Part shown: piece after piece, positions 55,610-64,000 of the stretch
How positions within the stretch are numbered: the first letter of the stretch is position 1
How the letters are laid out: every line of letters starts with the position of its first letter
Assembly (NCBI GenBank): GCA_964019425.1
Contig: OZ025844.1
Location: forward strand, 496,001-560,000
Origin: Flectonema sp. DT1601
Taxonomy: Eukaryota > Euglenozoa > Diplonemea > Diplonemida > Diplonemidae
Direction: 5' to 3'
Length of the DNA: 64,000 bases
Notes under the pieces: generated by a model
Databases searched by the model: none
Seen by the model: only the letters and a program-made list of their open reading frames with translations
Told to the model about the DNA's origin: nothing
Made by a program: the position numbers and the translations under genes

Positions 55610-55760
55610 TGTGGGATATCTACTTTTCGACATTGCGAGTTTTTGTTTTGTGCGCAAAACTGTGAACCTACTTAAACTGAAAAAGCTAAAGGAGGTTTAC
55701 GTGTGTGCTGCCCAACATTCTTTTTGGTTCTTACAATACTTGTTAAAATGTAAAAAGGAA
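55610..55760 (+). repeat. Dispersed element, inverted copy of 50270-50392
   Basis: Carries CTACTTAAACTGAAAAAGC and GTTTACGTGTGTGCTGCCC in the opposite orientation to the 50.3-kb copy. It is flanked on the left by a one-armed relative of the 50.4-kb hairpin. Confidence 0.6.
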
Positions 55761-55959
55761 GTCCTGATAATAAGAAGTTGTATTTACAAAATCCTTTACG
55801 AACACTTCTAAGAAAAAAATGTAATCAGAAAAAGAGAAACAAACAGGACAAGGCGAGCATATTCACGACTTCGAATCTATATCAGACTTTGATAATTAGT
55901 CGTCACCTTTATACGTTTATTGTAGAAGGGAGTGCTTCGTTAGTAGTGCGCTACGAATT

Positions 55960-56168
55960 AGGGTGATTCAGTCTCAGTAATTGACTGATTGACTTCTACA
56001 CCATAACTGACGATGAGAGAATAGAGGTAAAGAGGGGTATATGGATTACTCTCGAAAACCCTAATATGCAATCCTTAACAGAATTGTTAAATTATCGTTT
56101 TTATGTTAATGTGATACAATTCTAAGTTGCGTTTTTTTAAACAAATTCAAAATATTCGACCTTCCCAG
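55960..56168 (+). repeat. Dispersed repeat, GGGTGATTCAG family, copy B
   Basis: Near-identical to 50580-50729 over 150 bases, then a diverged GATACAATTC...ATATTCGACC end. Confidence 0.85.
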
Positions 56169-56939
56169 ATCATTTTATTCTTTTTTTTTTTTTTTTTTTT
56201 TTTAAATATTTTTTTTTTTTAAATATTTAGCCTGTTAATCCCTGAGCTAATAACAGGGTGATTCCTTCTATCCACAGCTATAAAAACATAATCTGTGATT
56301 AGTGCAGTCGTTAGTTGCGGACTTGATAACTAATTGTGAACTGGATTGCTTGCGTCTTTTTCTGAGTGTTCATTTTTTTTTTTTACGATGTGGGTTGCTT
56401 GATTTTTAGTTACCGTTCGCATCTAGTATTGATGTGATTATCTCGTTTCAGGCAGCTACAATACATCCGATTAAAAAAAAAAAAAAAAAGCAATAAAAAA
56501 TAAATGAATACCTTTCAGCAATTGGATGCTTGTGTCACATCAATTTTTTTTTTTTTTTTTATTGTTGGAGAATTGATATGGTGTGTTTATTTTTGCACAT
56601 TGCCCATAGATACTCGTCCTACGACAGTTTTTTACTGCGCCGGATCTTTTTTTTTTTTTTTTTTTTTTTATTCCATCCAGAATAAGGTTCTGTTACTCAG
56701 CAGGTGGTATTATTTATATCCCCGTTGTCGGCGTCACCCTCTATGATTTTATAAAGCTTGTCTGAATGGCTCCACTCAGACTGTTGAAAGTGATACATGT
56801 GTAAATTAAAAAAAAAAAATATAAAGAAATAGAATAAATTCTCTTTATACATCTTTTTTTTTTTCCTAGCCTTTCTGTGGACTTTCTTCTGCAAATACTG
56901 AGATCAAAAGATTATGTCACACACCTATTTTAGCTACAA

Positions 56940-56970
<31 letters not shown>

Positions 56971-57459
56971 CTCTCCTTCCTGCTTCTGTTATGTGTTATT
57001 TTTCCAAGTTCAAAAAAAAAAAAAAAAAAAAAAAATCATCTAAAATTTCTTCTGTGAAGGGGTAATTACTGATGTGCTGCCTGACGAAAGGTATATCCAG
57101 TTATACTCCTATTTTGACTCGCTAAGTGACTAAGTCGTTCCTAGGCCTTACAAAAGGCTAGTGATTTATCTGCGATTGCGGCTTTATTAATGAAAAGAAC
57201 ATCAAAAGAAAATAAAAATTTGTTTTTTGTATTCTTTTTAGTTTTGTTTTTAGGTTTTTGTATCGCACGAACAAAAAAAAAAAAAAAAAGAAACGAAACG
57301 AAACGAAGCGAAATAGTAAATCAGTTGAACATTCAGGTAGTGTTTTTTATGAAATATTTTTACAGACAGGAACACGTCATAAGTGGGAATCCAATCTTTT
57401 TTTTCTTCACTCCCCCTAATCACTATTCTCTCAGTTGTGGGACTCACACCAACATATCA

Positions 57460-59352
57460 ATGAAGATTGACCCAGAGAGATTAAAATCTCGATGTATGGA
57501 AATTGAGGAATCTATCGTAGGTCTGCTGCATCCATATCAAAGAAGTAGAGAAACATGGTATGGAATAAACGCGAAATTAACCGAAGCAAAAGAAGCCATG
57601 GCCAGGTTAGAGACTGAAGTTGATCTTTCGAGTCAGGTTGATTTCGATATTGGGAGTTGTATGTTTGATTGTGGACAGAAATTATGGTCACCACAACTGG
57701 TGTCGTCATCGCCTAACGACACTCATAATAGAATTATTGATGAATTACAACAAATTACTAATCAAGTAAGAAAACAGTCAGAACGATCATCAACTACTTC
57801 ACTACCAGGAAGCGTCTTCGCAAGTTGTCTCTCCCGTTCAATAGCAGACCTTAACGAGTGTGAACGACTACTATCAAAGACAATATTCCCAAGTCAGGCA
57901 GCTATTCAATCATTATGCACACCCTTAGAACCAGTTATAAAACTAATTAGCTCACTTATAACTGAAAGTCCATTATCAGAATCTAAGTTTATGTCCGTAG
58001 ACGAAGTAATTCACAGAAACATATTTGATGCCGATCAATCAAGGGAACACCAGCAACATCTATTTAGCGACGGAAATGTTGCTGAAGCTGAGAGCCAGTA
58101 CAAAGAAGTCCTTCTAAGAGAAGAGGAGAGTTGCAAGTCATTGCAGGTTAAGTTGAGTGAGATTGGTGGTCTGAGTTATGTTGTGAATGAATCAAAAAAA
58201 CGTGCTGAGTCTATTCTGACTTCCGCAATTGAACAATACGAAGAAATTGAAGTAGATAACAACGACTTACAAACAGCTTGTGAAGCTGACAATACTTCAT
58301 TACAACACACAGCTGATTCCGGTTATCAAAGACATCGGGAATACGTTTCTCGTTTCAAAATTGAAATGACCCAGTCAAATAATAAGTTAGAAGAAAACGT
58401 CAAACAACAACAACAAATATGGACCACGCTCTCTCAATGCGAACGTCAGCTTAATAAATTAGCAAGAGAGAGATATACTGAAGTCCAAAGAAGGATCCAA
58501 GCTCTGATTGACAATGAAAAACACAGAGCCAGCTACGAAGCCTTTTCAACATGGACTGGTTCCCGGCTGAAAATATTGAGAAAAACTACTGATCATTGTG
58601 CAACTGTTAGTAAGGTTCTTAAGAATTTAAAAACATTTATTCAGAATAGGCAAGAGACCGTATCAACGTTCTATGGGATGATTGACTGCAAGGCAGACCA
58701 AATAAAGGATGATACTCACGAGACCTTTTTAAAAGTATTCAGAGAAATGTACCTCACATCTGGTGACTTAATTTCAAAAAAGACTGCTAGCCTGACTCAA
58801 TTACAACAAGAACTCAATCATGAAAAAATGAAACTAGCTCTTTGTCAAGAGAGTTTTGACCCATCGGCAAGAACACACGCTAATCGTGTTAAAGTACTAC
58901 TATCCGACGTTGAAAGAGCTAATACGATCGTACAGTCAATGGAAGATAGAAAAGATCTTTACCTCACCTGGTTTAAACCAACTGAAGAGGCTTTAATGAT
59001 TACAACTAATGACAGTCAACATCCCGTGTCGGTATTAAAATTAAGAGAATCCAAACGACAAGAAAAGATTAACGCATATAATGAGTTTATCGCAGGCAGT
59101 GTTGGCTCTTTGATACCATCTTCAGAACCTGTTCATTTAGTTGAATGTTCAACAAAGACGACACAAAGTAATTTAAAAAGTTCAAATGCAGTTGGTAGTA
59201 CTTGTGATCCTTTTTCAGTATTAGAAGTAGGTGATTGGGGTCTACGTGGATTACAACCTCCGCCGACAGCTCACACTTCTTCTTCCAATCGTACAAGAAC
59301 TCGTTTATTACAACAACGATACTCACCTGTGGAATGTACTGAGCTCGGATGA
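57460..59352 (+). CDS. Coiled-coil protein
   Basis: 630 residues from the ATG at 57460. The start is chosen because a pyrimidine-rich acceptor ends 25 bases upstream and the longer frame from 57190 reads through poly(A). Most of the protein is heptad-like helix rich in Glu, Gln, Lys and Ser (for example EEESCKSLQVKLSEIGGL, NNKLEENVKQQQQIWTTL, TQLQQELNHEKMKLALCQ). Trp residues occur at regular places, somewhat like spectrin-type repeats. The last 60 residues are Ser/Thr-rich. No catalytic domain is present. It is probably a structural or tethering protein of cytoskeleton, cilium or Golgi. Possible phase-0 donors at 59218 (GTATTA) or 59227 (GTAGGT) could join it to the membrane-anchor exon at 59597. 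Confidence 0.8.
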   Translation: MKIDPERLKSRCMEIEESIVGLLHPYQRSRETWYGINAKLTEAKEAMARLETEVDLSSQVDFDIGSCMFDCGQKLWSPQLVSSSPNDTHNRIIDELQQITNQVRKQSERSSTTSLPGSVFASCLSRSIADLNECERLLSKTIFPSQAAIQSLCTPLEPVIKLISSLITESPLSESKFMSVDEVIHRNIFDADQSREHQQHLFSDGNVAEAESQYKEVLLREEESCKSLQVKLSEIGGLSYVVNESKKRAESILTSAIEQYEEIEVDNNDLQTACEADNTSLQHTADSGYQRHREYVSRFKIEMTQSNNKLEENVKQQQQIWTTLSQCERQLNKLARERYTEVQRRIQALIDNEKHRASYEAFSTWTGSRLKILRKTTDHCATVSKVLKNLKTFIQNRQETVSTFYGMIDCKADQIKDDTHETFLKVFREMYLTSGDLISKKTASLTQLQQELNHEKMKLALCQESFDPSARTHANRVKVLLSDVERANTIVQSMEDRKDLYLTWFKPTEEALMITTNDSQHPVSVLKLRESKRQEKINAYNEFIAGSVGSLIPSSEPVHLVECSTKTTQSNLKSSNAVGSTCDPFSVLEVGDWGLRGLQPPPTAHTSSSNRTRTRLLQQRYSPVECTELG

Positions 59353-59596
59353 GAGTAAAATTTTTTCATTTTCCTGTTCTCCTCTCCCTTCTTACAATTA
59401 TACAGAAGTCTTCTTCTATTATTTTATACTATTGGTTCACTTGTGGTTTCTGCTTGCTAATGTGAACTTTTGTGTCGATTTTTTCAAAGAGACTTTGAAT
59501 TATTTCACTTCCGTGATGTTTATTCAAAAGATAGCAGTAGTTGATATATGTAATATGGTTTTGGGCTGATTATTTTATTTATTTTTTCATATTCAG

Positions 59597-60103
59597 GAAA
59601 AATTCAACAAAATAGGTCGTCATGTGAGTACGGATGACGGGACTATAGCAACAGAGAGTTCCCGTGATTACTTTAGAGACGAATTGGAACAGAGAGAAAG
59701 TCACAAATTGTCGTGTACGTTTGGAGCTAATGCTGATGAGTGGATGTATGTGTTGGAGAGAGGAGAAAATGAAGAAAAAGAAAAAAAAATGAGTTTTACG
59801 GTGTCGATGCATTCTAAACCAGCCTCAACCCTGGCATCAACTTCGCAGCTATCGATATCAAGAACAACCTTAGCTAGTTTATGCGAAGGTCGGACTTGTA
59901 TTGCTTCGAGTTCAGTACACATAAAGAGAGCAGAACCGCTCACACCTAGTCAAGAAAATTGTTTGAAGCTAGCTTCATCACCGAGTCCTCGTGAACGCAG
60001 TTCGGTTCGAATTCGAAAAGTTCGGGCGTTTGTTGCATTTGGTATTTTAGTTTTGGTGACGTCAACGTCACTGTTTTTGTTTTTAAAATACTCAAAAATT
60101 TGA
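59597..60103 (+). CDS. Tail-anchored protein, or last exon of the coiled-coil gene
   Basis: The frame is open from an acceptor CATATTCAG (ends 59596) to a stop at 60101-60103 and ends in a C-terminal transmembrane helix (AFVAFGILVLVTSTSLFLFL), typical of tail-anchored proteins. There is no in-frame ATG near the acceptor; the first is at 59744. The first 49 codons (EKFNKIGRHVSTDDG...) read like real protein, so an upstream coding exon is likely. Splicing from the preceding coiled-coil gene in phase 0 would give a membrane-anchored golgin- or nesprin-like product. A separate gene starting at 59744 is the alternative. Confidence 0.6.
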   Translation, partial: EKFNKIGRHVSTDDGTIATESSRDYFRDELEQRESHKLSCTFGANADEWMYVLERGENEEKEKKMSFTVSMHSKPASTLASTSQLSISRTTLASLCEGRTCIASSSVHIKRAEPLTPSQENCLKLASSPSPRERSSVRIRKVRAFVAFGILVLVTSTSLFLFLKYSKI

Positions 60104-60491
60104 AAAAAAAAAAAAAAAAATTCCTCTTTTTGACAAATGCGTTCGTTTAACCAATTTTTGAACAAGAAAAAAAAAAAAACAACAACTTAAAAACACAACT
60201 CTTGTTGAGTGCCACTGTGTACCTCAACGTATTGGGTTGCTCTGTTGTTTTATACTTGTTATTCAAAAAAAAAAAAAAAAAAAAAAATCGAATGACAGTC
60301 TCCCTTATCTCACATGCATATGGGTTCCTTTTCCTCCTCTTTCTTTCATTTACATAACAAAAGGTTAGTATGTTTTTCCTTACTTTTACAAGTTAGGTGT
60401 GATGTTATAGTTCACAGTGAACACACACGAGATTTAAAAAAAAAAAAAAAAATTTTTTTTCCCCCCCTCACAAAAGGCTACATTATAAAAC
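60104..60491. other. Intergenic spacer
   Basis: 388 bases with poly(A) runs at 60102-60120, 60265-60287 and 60436-60451. An acceptor-like TTCACAG ends at 60417, 74 bases before the next ATG. Confidence 0.5.
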
Positions 60492-61706
60492 ATGACTCTT
60501 CCTCAGGGAGATGATTCTTTTCGTAAACAGTTAATGGTTAGAGTGTGTACATGGAATGTTGGAGAGTCATCACCTTTAGCATGCAGCACCGATATGTTAA
60601 ATGATTGGTTATTCGGAAGAAATAAAAGACAAGCAGACGTAGAACCAGACATCATCGCAATCGGACTTCAGGAAGTAGATATGTCATTTAAGGCTTTGTG
60701 GTTTGGTTGTTGTGGTGCCAACACGGCAGCAGGTGTTCTTTGGAAGTCAGCTTTAGCTGATCACCTTGATGACTATGAGTTGGTATCATCAGATCAACTT
60801 ATGGGGATGGAGTTGATAGTATTTATTAGAAAAGAAATTAGTTCACAAATTACATGTGAATCTGACTCTGCATGCAGCGGTTGGTTTGGGCTCTTCGCAA
60901 ACAAAGGCGGAATGGCCTCACGACTGACCATATTTAATCACGAAACTAGTGAGACTTCAAGAATTTGTATTATAAACTGTCACTTTGCTGCTAAAGAAGA
61001 TAAAGTCTCAAAGAGGAATGAAGATCATGATACGCTTCTGAGAGAGATCAAGTTTACTACTGCACCGCACAGCATCCTCGGACATGATCATGTGTTTTGG
61101 GCTGGGGACTTAAATTATAGATTACAAGACATTCCTGATAGTAAGATATCGTCTTTAACAAATTATCTCAGCAATTCATCACAAATAAGGGAATTGTTAG
61201 CTGAATACGACCAGTTGAGGTTACAGATGGCAGCCGGAAGGGTTTTTAAAAATTTTCTTGAACCGGAAATATCTTTTCCTCCTTCTTACAAAGTCCTTAA
61301 ACACAGCATTGAACGGAAATATGATACCAAAAGAGTTCCCAGTTATTGTGACAGGATACTCCACTATACGTTTATTCAGAATAGTAAAGTTGGGAATGAT
61401 GTTGAAAATAGAAGTAGCTCTCCTCTGCTGGATATTGAGATGTCAAGCGCTTGTGGATCACTCACATCTCCCACTTCGAGTAGTGTTTGTCATCCTGTTC
61501 CTGTTTTTGATTCTCAGCCTGCTGAGTCTATACTCAACAAAGAATCAGATGACACTTCTACACAAACAGATCGTTCAACAGAACCTATCGTATGTTTTGA
61601 ATACAGTTCTACCATTGACAATGCTGGTTCTGACCATCGAGCTGTTTCCGGACTCTACAGAATACCTTCAATTACTCTTGTTGAGCGTTTTGAAGAAGTT
61701 TGTTAA
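60492..61706 (+). CDS. Inositol polyphosphate 5-phosphatase
   Basis: 404 residues, essentially only the catalytic domain. All signature motifs are present: TWNV (about 20-23), GLQEV with metal-ligand E61, NKGGMASR (N137), CHFAAKEDKVSKRNEDH, GDLNYR (D206, N208), PSYK...YDTKRVPSYCDRIL (D287) and SDHRAV (D381, H382). It should remove the 5-phosphate from phosphoinositides or inositol phosphates in the cytosol, with Mg2+. An insert of about 85 Ser/Thr-rich residues separates CDRIL from SDH, longer than usual and probably a regulatory loop. There is no SH2, Sac1 or RhoGAP domain and no membrane anchor. The C-terminal Cys is not a CaaX box. The best family fit is the INPP5/OCRL-type catalytic core. 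It could regulate membrane traffic together with the NT-C2 protein next door, but that is inference. Confidence 0.95.
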   Translation: MTLPQGDDSFRKQLMVRVCTWNVGESSPLACSTDMLNDWLFGRNKRQADVEPDIIAIGLQEVDMSFKALWFGCCGANTAAGVLWKSALADHLDDYELVSSDQLMGMELIVFIRKEISSQITCESDSACSGWFGLFANKGGMASRLTIFNHETSETSRICIINCHFAAKEDKVSKRNEDHDTLLREIKFTTAPHSILGHDHVFWAGDLNYRLQDIPDSKISSLTNYLSNSSQIRELLAEYDQLRLQMAAGRVFKNFLEPEISFPPSYKVLKHSIERKYDTKRVPSYCDRILHYTFIQNSKVGNDVENRSSSPLLDIEMSSACGSLTSPTSSSVCHPVPVFDSQPAESILNKESDDTSTQTDRSTEPIVCFEYSSTIDNAGSDHRAVSGLYRIPSITLVERFEEVC

Positions 61707-62191
61707 TTTTTAATTTTTTTTTAATTTTTTTTAAATTTAATTTAATGATCTCCTTCTTTCTTCCTAATATATATATTTTTTTGTCTTAATGGTCATGATT
61801 TATTTTCCTCGTGCGACAGGATTTCTGTCTGCGTTCAACGAGGGCAGAATAAGGTTCAGTAGTATCTGAATGGTTTTTTTTTTTTTGTTTTTTTTTGAGA
61901 TTTTCTTCGTCTTCGTTTTTTTCGTTATGTTTATAAATATGTAACAAAACTATTTTCAATCATCTAACCTCAAAAAAAAAAACTCTGGAGGAAAAACCCT
62001 ACCTGATTTTAACACAAAAAAAAAAAAAAAAAAAGTCAGAAAGCTTCCGACTCTATATAAGGTACGTAAAGCACTTTTTTTCTTTTTTTCTTTTTTTTCT
62101 GCATACCATCGAAGTTGGGAACTCATAGTTAGCACATGGCAACTACGAAGATAAGATGCTTTATTTCAACAAAAGCAATCATGAAGGGAAG

Positions 62192-62223
<32 letters not shown>

Positions 62224-62259
62224 TTCTTTTTCCCCAGTCTTTTCAAAATAACAACAAAT
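61707..62259. other. Intergenic spacer
   Basis: 553 bases with T-rich and A-rich runs (poly(A) 62199-62222). A very good acceptor TTCTTTTTCCCCAG ends at 62237, 22 bases before the next ATG. Confidence 0.5.
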
Positions 62260-64000
62260 ATGCCAGAAAAACTTCAGATAACGTTAGTGATTAAATCACT
62301 ATCTGGTGATGGTCTTCGACAGGTTTCAACAAAACACCCTGATAGAGAGTATTGTGTTAAATGGAAGAGAGGAAGTCGAGTTGAAAATCGAGGGAAGACG
62401 AAGTACAGAAAGATATCCACATCAGGAACTCGATCATTAATTGAGTGGGAAGAACAAACAAAAGTATTTACAGCTAATACAAAAGGACAAAAATTAATGA
62501 AAGTCGGTATCGAAAGAGGCGGATCACAAACTGGAATCTTATCAAGTAATAATCTTGTCGCGGAATGCGTCATCGATCTCAGTGAATACATTTTTTTAAA
62601 CGAGACGAGAGAATATGCTTTTCCAATTCAACTGTCTAATCATCATTGCAAAATGATGTTCTCTTTCTGCGCTGAAATCATACCCTGTAGCACTGTTGGT
62701 AGTTGCACTTCATTGGACTCGTTACTTTTATCTGAATTATGTTCGACTGCTGATACCCAGGACGGAATACTATCACCTCGTACTCTTTTACAACAGCATG
62801 ATGAATCAGTGTCGAAGGTTGTCGGTGTTGGTAAGAAAAGCATTTTTCATATTCATATTAAAAAATTAGTTGGATTGCCGTGTGTGAATTCTCTTAGCAA
62901 TAAACGTCTACGGGTAGTGTCGAATGGAACTGATTTTCAAACATCATTTAAAGAACCCCGACCTGAAGTCTCTTTTAATAAGAAATCATCCTCATTGACG
63001 TGTAGATGGGGAGATACAAAAAAACTATCCGCAAATATAAATTCAACGAAATTAAAAGTTTCGTTTTCGATTGAGGATGACGAAGCTAATAAGTTGGGAT
63101 CGATCAGTATTGACATATTGAAATATGTTAAAAAACCACTAATTACCACCACAAGTAAACCTGCTAAGCAGATCGTATCGGACTATGCTTTTCCTGTTGT
63201 GGTGTTGGGTGAGACTTGTAAAATTCAAATGTCGTTTGAAGAATACGAACCGCTCATTATTCAAACTAATACCGGTGTTTTAGAATATAACAGTGGTAGC
63301 CTACTTAGTCAACTCAATCACATTGAAAAAGAAACAAATATATCGACTGTTGGAGTTCTTATCCCAAGACTCGGATCAGCTCTGGTCACAAACACTCAAT
63401 TGACTCTTTCGGAGGTCGGTTTGCAGACAAATGACGTTATAGCTCATGTTTACAGTAATCATCAGGATGGTACTCTTAGTAGGGAGTTTGAAGAATTTAA
63501 AAATAAAATGTCTGAGCAAGAAATTGTTCACAAGAAAGACATGTCTTGTTTACAGATGGAATGTAATGTTGAAAAATCAAACTTGGAATCTGAGTACAAA
63601 CAAAAAATTTTAAACTTACAAATGCAGCTTGATTCGAAGAGTCGTCAGTTTACTGATTTAACAAAGAGATCGGAAACCGATCAGGTCCTTAAAAAAGAAT
63701 CATCAAAGAGAGTGCAAGAGCTTGAGAGAGCATTGCAGGCGAAGTCTAGTTTAGTGTCACAGCTTTTATCTGAAGTAACTGAGTTAAAATTATCATCGAA
63801 GATGATCGTGAATTCACAACCAAGAGTAGCATCACAACCAACACCTGATGACACGAGTAGCATCACATCTCCAACAGCAGATCAAGTTAATAAAACTCAA
63901 TGGATCGAAGCTGATGTTTGGGAAGACGACGACGATTCATCGCTCGACAGTTTTCCACCAACTTCAATAACCTCAGGAACTCCTTGGGCTGTTCCTCGTA
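62260..64000 (+). CDS. NT-C2 domain and coiled-coil protein, partial at right edge
   Basis: The frame is open from the ATG at 62260 to the end of the window (580 codons, no stop). The N-terminal 140 residues match the NT-C2 domain of EEIG1/EHBP1-type proteins: ITLVIKSLSG, then CVKWKRGSR, GKTKY, IEWEEQ, and CVIDLSEYI. A second C2-like unit (about 200-330, FHIHIKKLVGLP ... GSISIDILKYV ... YAFPVVVLG) has the same strand order but is more diverged. A Lys/Glu/Gln coiled coil (about 410-510) and a polar acidic tail (VWEDDDDSS) follow. NT-C2 proteins bind membranes and link Rab GTPases or actin to vesicles and basal bodies. The exact partner is unknown. Confidence 0.85.
   Translation, partial: MPEKLQITLVIKSLSGDGLRQVSTKHPDREYCVKWKRGSRVENRGKTKYRKISTSGTRSLIEWEEQTKVFTANTKGQKLMKVGIERGGSQTGILSSNNLVAECVIDLSEYIFLNETREYAFPIQLSNHHCKMMFSFCAEIIPCSTVGSCTSLDSLLLSELCSTADTQDGILSPRTLLQQHDESVSKVVGVGKKSIFHIHIKKLVGLPCVNSLSNKRLRVVSNGTDFQTSFKEPRPEVSFNKKSSSLTCRWGDTKKLSANINSTKLKVSFSIEDDEANKLGSISIDILKYVKKPLITTTSKPAKQIVSDYAFPVVVLGETCKIQMSFEEYEPLIIQTNTGVLEYNSGSLLSQLNHIEKETNISTVGVLIPRLGSALVTNTQLTLSEVGLQTNDVIAHVYSNHQDGTLSREFEEFKNKMSEQEIVHKKDMSCLQMECNVEKSNLESEYKQKILNLQMQLDSKSRQFTDLTKRSETDQVLKKESSKRVQELERALQAKSSLVSQLLSEVTELKLSSKMIVNSQPRVASQPTPDDTSSITSPTADQVNKTQWIEADVWEDDDDSSLDSFPPTSITSGTPWAVPR

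Larger units (their letters stand above)
53366..57459. other. Intergenic region with repeats and homopolymers
   Basis: Contains a CAACCAGG-family fragment (53402-53438), the inverted element copy (55610-55760), repeat copy B (55960-56168) and many poly(A)/poly(T) runs. The frame upstream of 57460 starting at 57190 runs through poly(A) and is probably not coding. An acceptor ACTATTCTCTCAG ends at 57434. Confidence 0.5.

Noticed and set aside
56355-56385. TTTCTGAGTGTTCATTTTTT resembles the euglenid spliced-leader exon as I remember it
   Set aside because: No donor GT follows at the right place, the self-complementary 5' part is not conserved, and T-rich matches are easy in this DNA. Kept only as a hint to search the full genome.
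57190-57459. N-terminal extension of the coiled-coil protein
   Set aside because: Runs through poly(A), looks non-coding, and a strong acceptor lies between it and the ATG at 57460.
1-64000. CRISPR arrays, bacterial operons, rRNA genes
   Set aside because: Direct repeats here are dispersed or microsatellite-like, and genes have spliceosomal introns; no rRNA signature seen.

Overview
This is eukaryotic nuclear DNA from an AT-rich, unidentified protist. Its genes are rich in lysine, asparagine and serine codons, spliceosomal introns have sharp GTATGT or GTTTGT donors, and the gaps are packed with poly(A) and poly(T) runs of 15-41 bases. I cannot place the species. Every host gene I can support lies on the + strand. 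The only - strand coding or RNA-like signals sit inside mobile elements: a LINE fragment at the left edge and a tRNA-like end inside a TIR element.

Layout: 1-3.3 kb holds transposon debris (LINE reverse transcriptase, a MULE-type SWIM finger) and a two-exon zinc-finger gene. 3.4-6.7 kb is a membrane-anchored Kp43-like subtilisin with a PA domain. 8.4-15.1 kb is a five-exon gene for a cysteine-rich single-pass surface protein of about 2,100 residues, whose cytosolic tail ends in a Tudor-like fold. 15.1-19.2 kb is a homopolymer-rich gene desert. 19.2-25.8 kb holds a three-cNBD protein, a small basic protein, ribosomal protein eS30 and a single-pass membrane protein. 25.8-30.8 kb is repeats with one tiny possible gene. 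30.8-38.2 kb is a tandem array of four cytochrome b5-acyl-CoA dehydrogenase fusions ending in the peroxisomal tripeptide AKL. 39.2-40.9 kb is a three-exon CCCH zinc-finger gene. 40.9-47.3 kb is a desert with a 776-bp TIR element. 47.3-48.7 kb is an EF-hand gene. 48.7-52.6 kb is a repeat island with a SINE-like pair. Then come a membrane-anchored Nudix protein (52.6 kb), a coiled-coil gene with a possible tail-anchor exon (57.5-60.1 kb), an inositol polyphosphate 5-phosphatase (60.5 kb) and an NT-C2/coiled-coil gene running off the right edge (62.3 kb).

The most striking organisational signal combines two facts. About 17 consecutive genes read in one direction. Most also carry a pyrimidine-rich splice-acceptor-like sequence ending in CAG about 12-50 bases before the start codon, with no visible partner donor. 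The eight internal introns instead end in an A-rich AACAG or AAACAG. This is what polycistronic transcription with spliced-leader trans-splicing plus ordinary cis-splicing would look like, as known in euglenids and dinoflagellates, though 5' UTR introns are an alternative. Functionally the genes suggest a motile or phagotrophic cell with peroxisomal fatty-acid oxidation, phosphoinositide and Ca2+/cyclic-nucleotide signalling and adhesive surface proteins. Apart from the tandem dehydrogenases, the neighbours show no obvious shared pathway.
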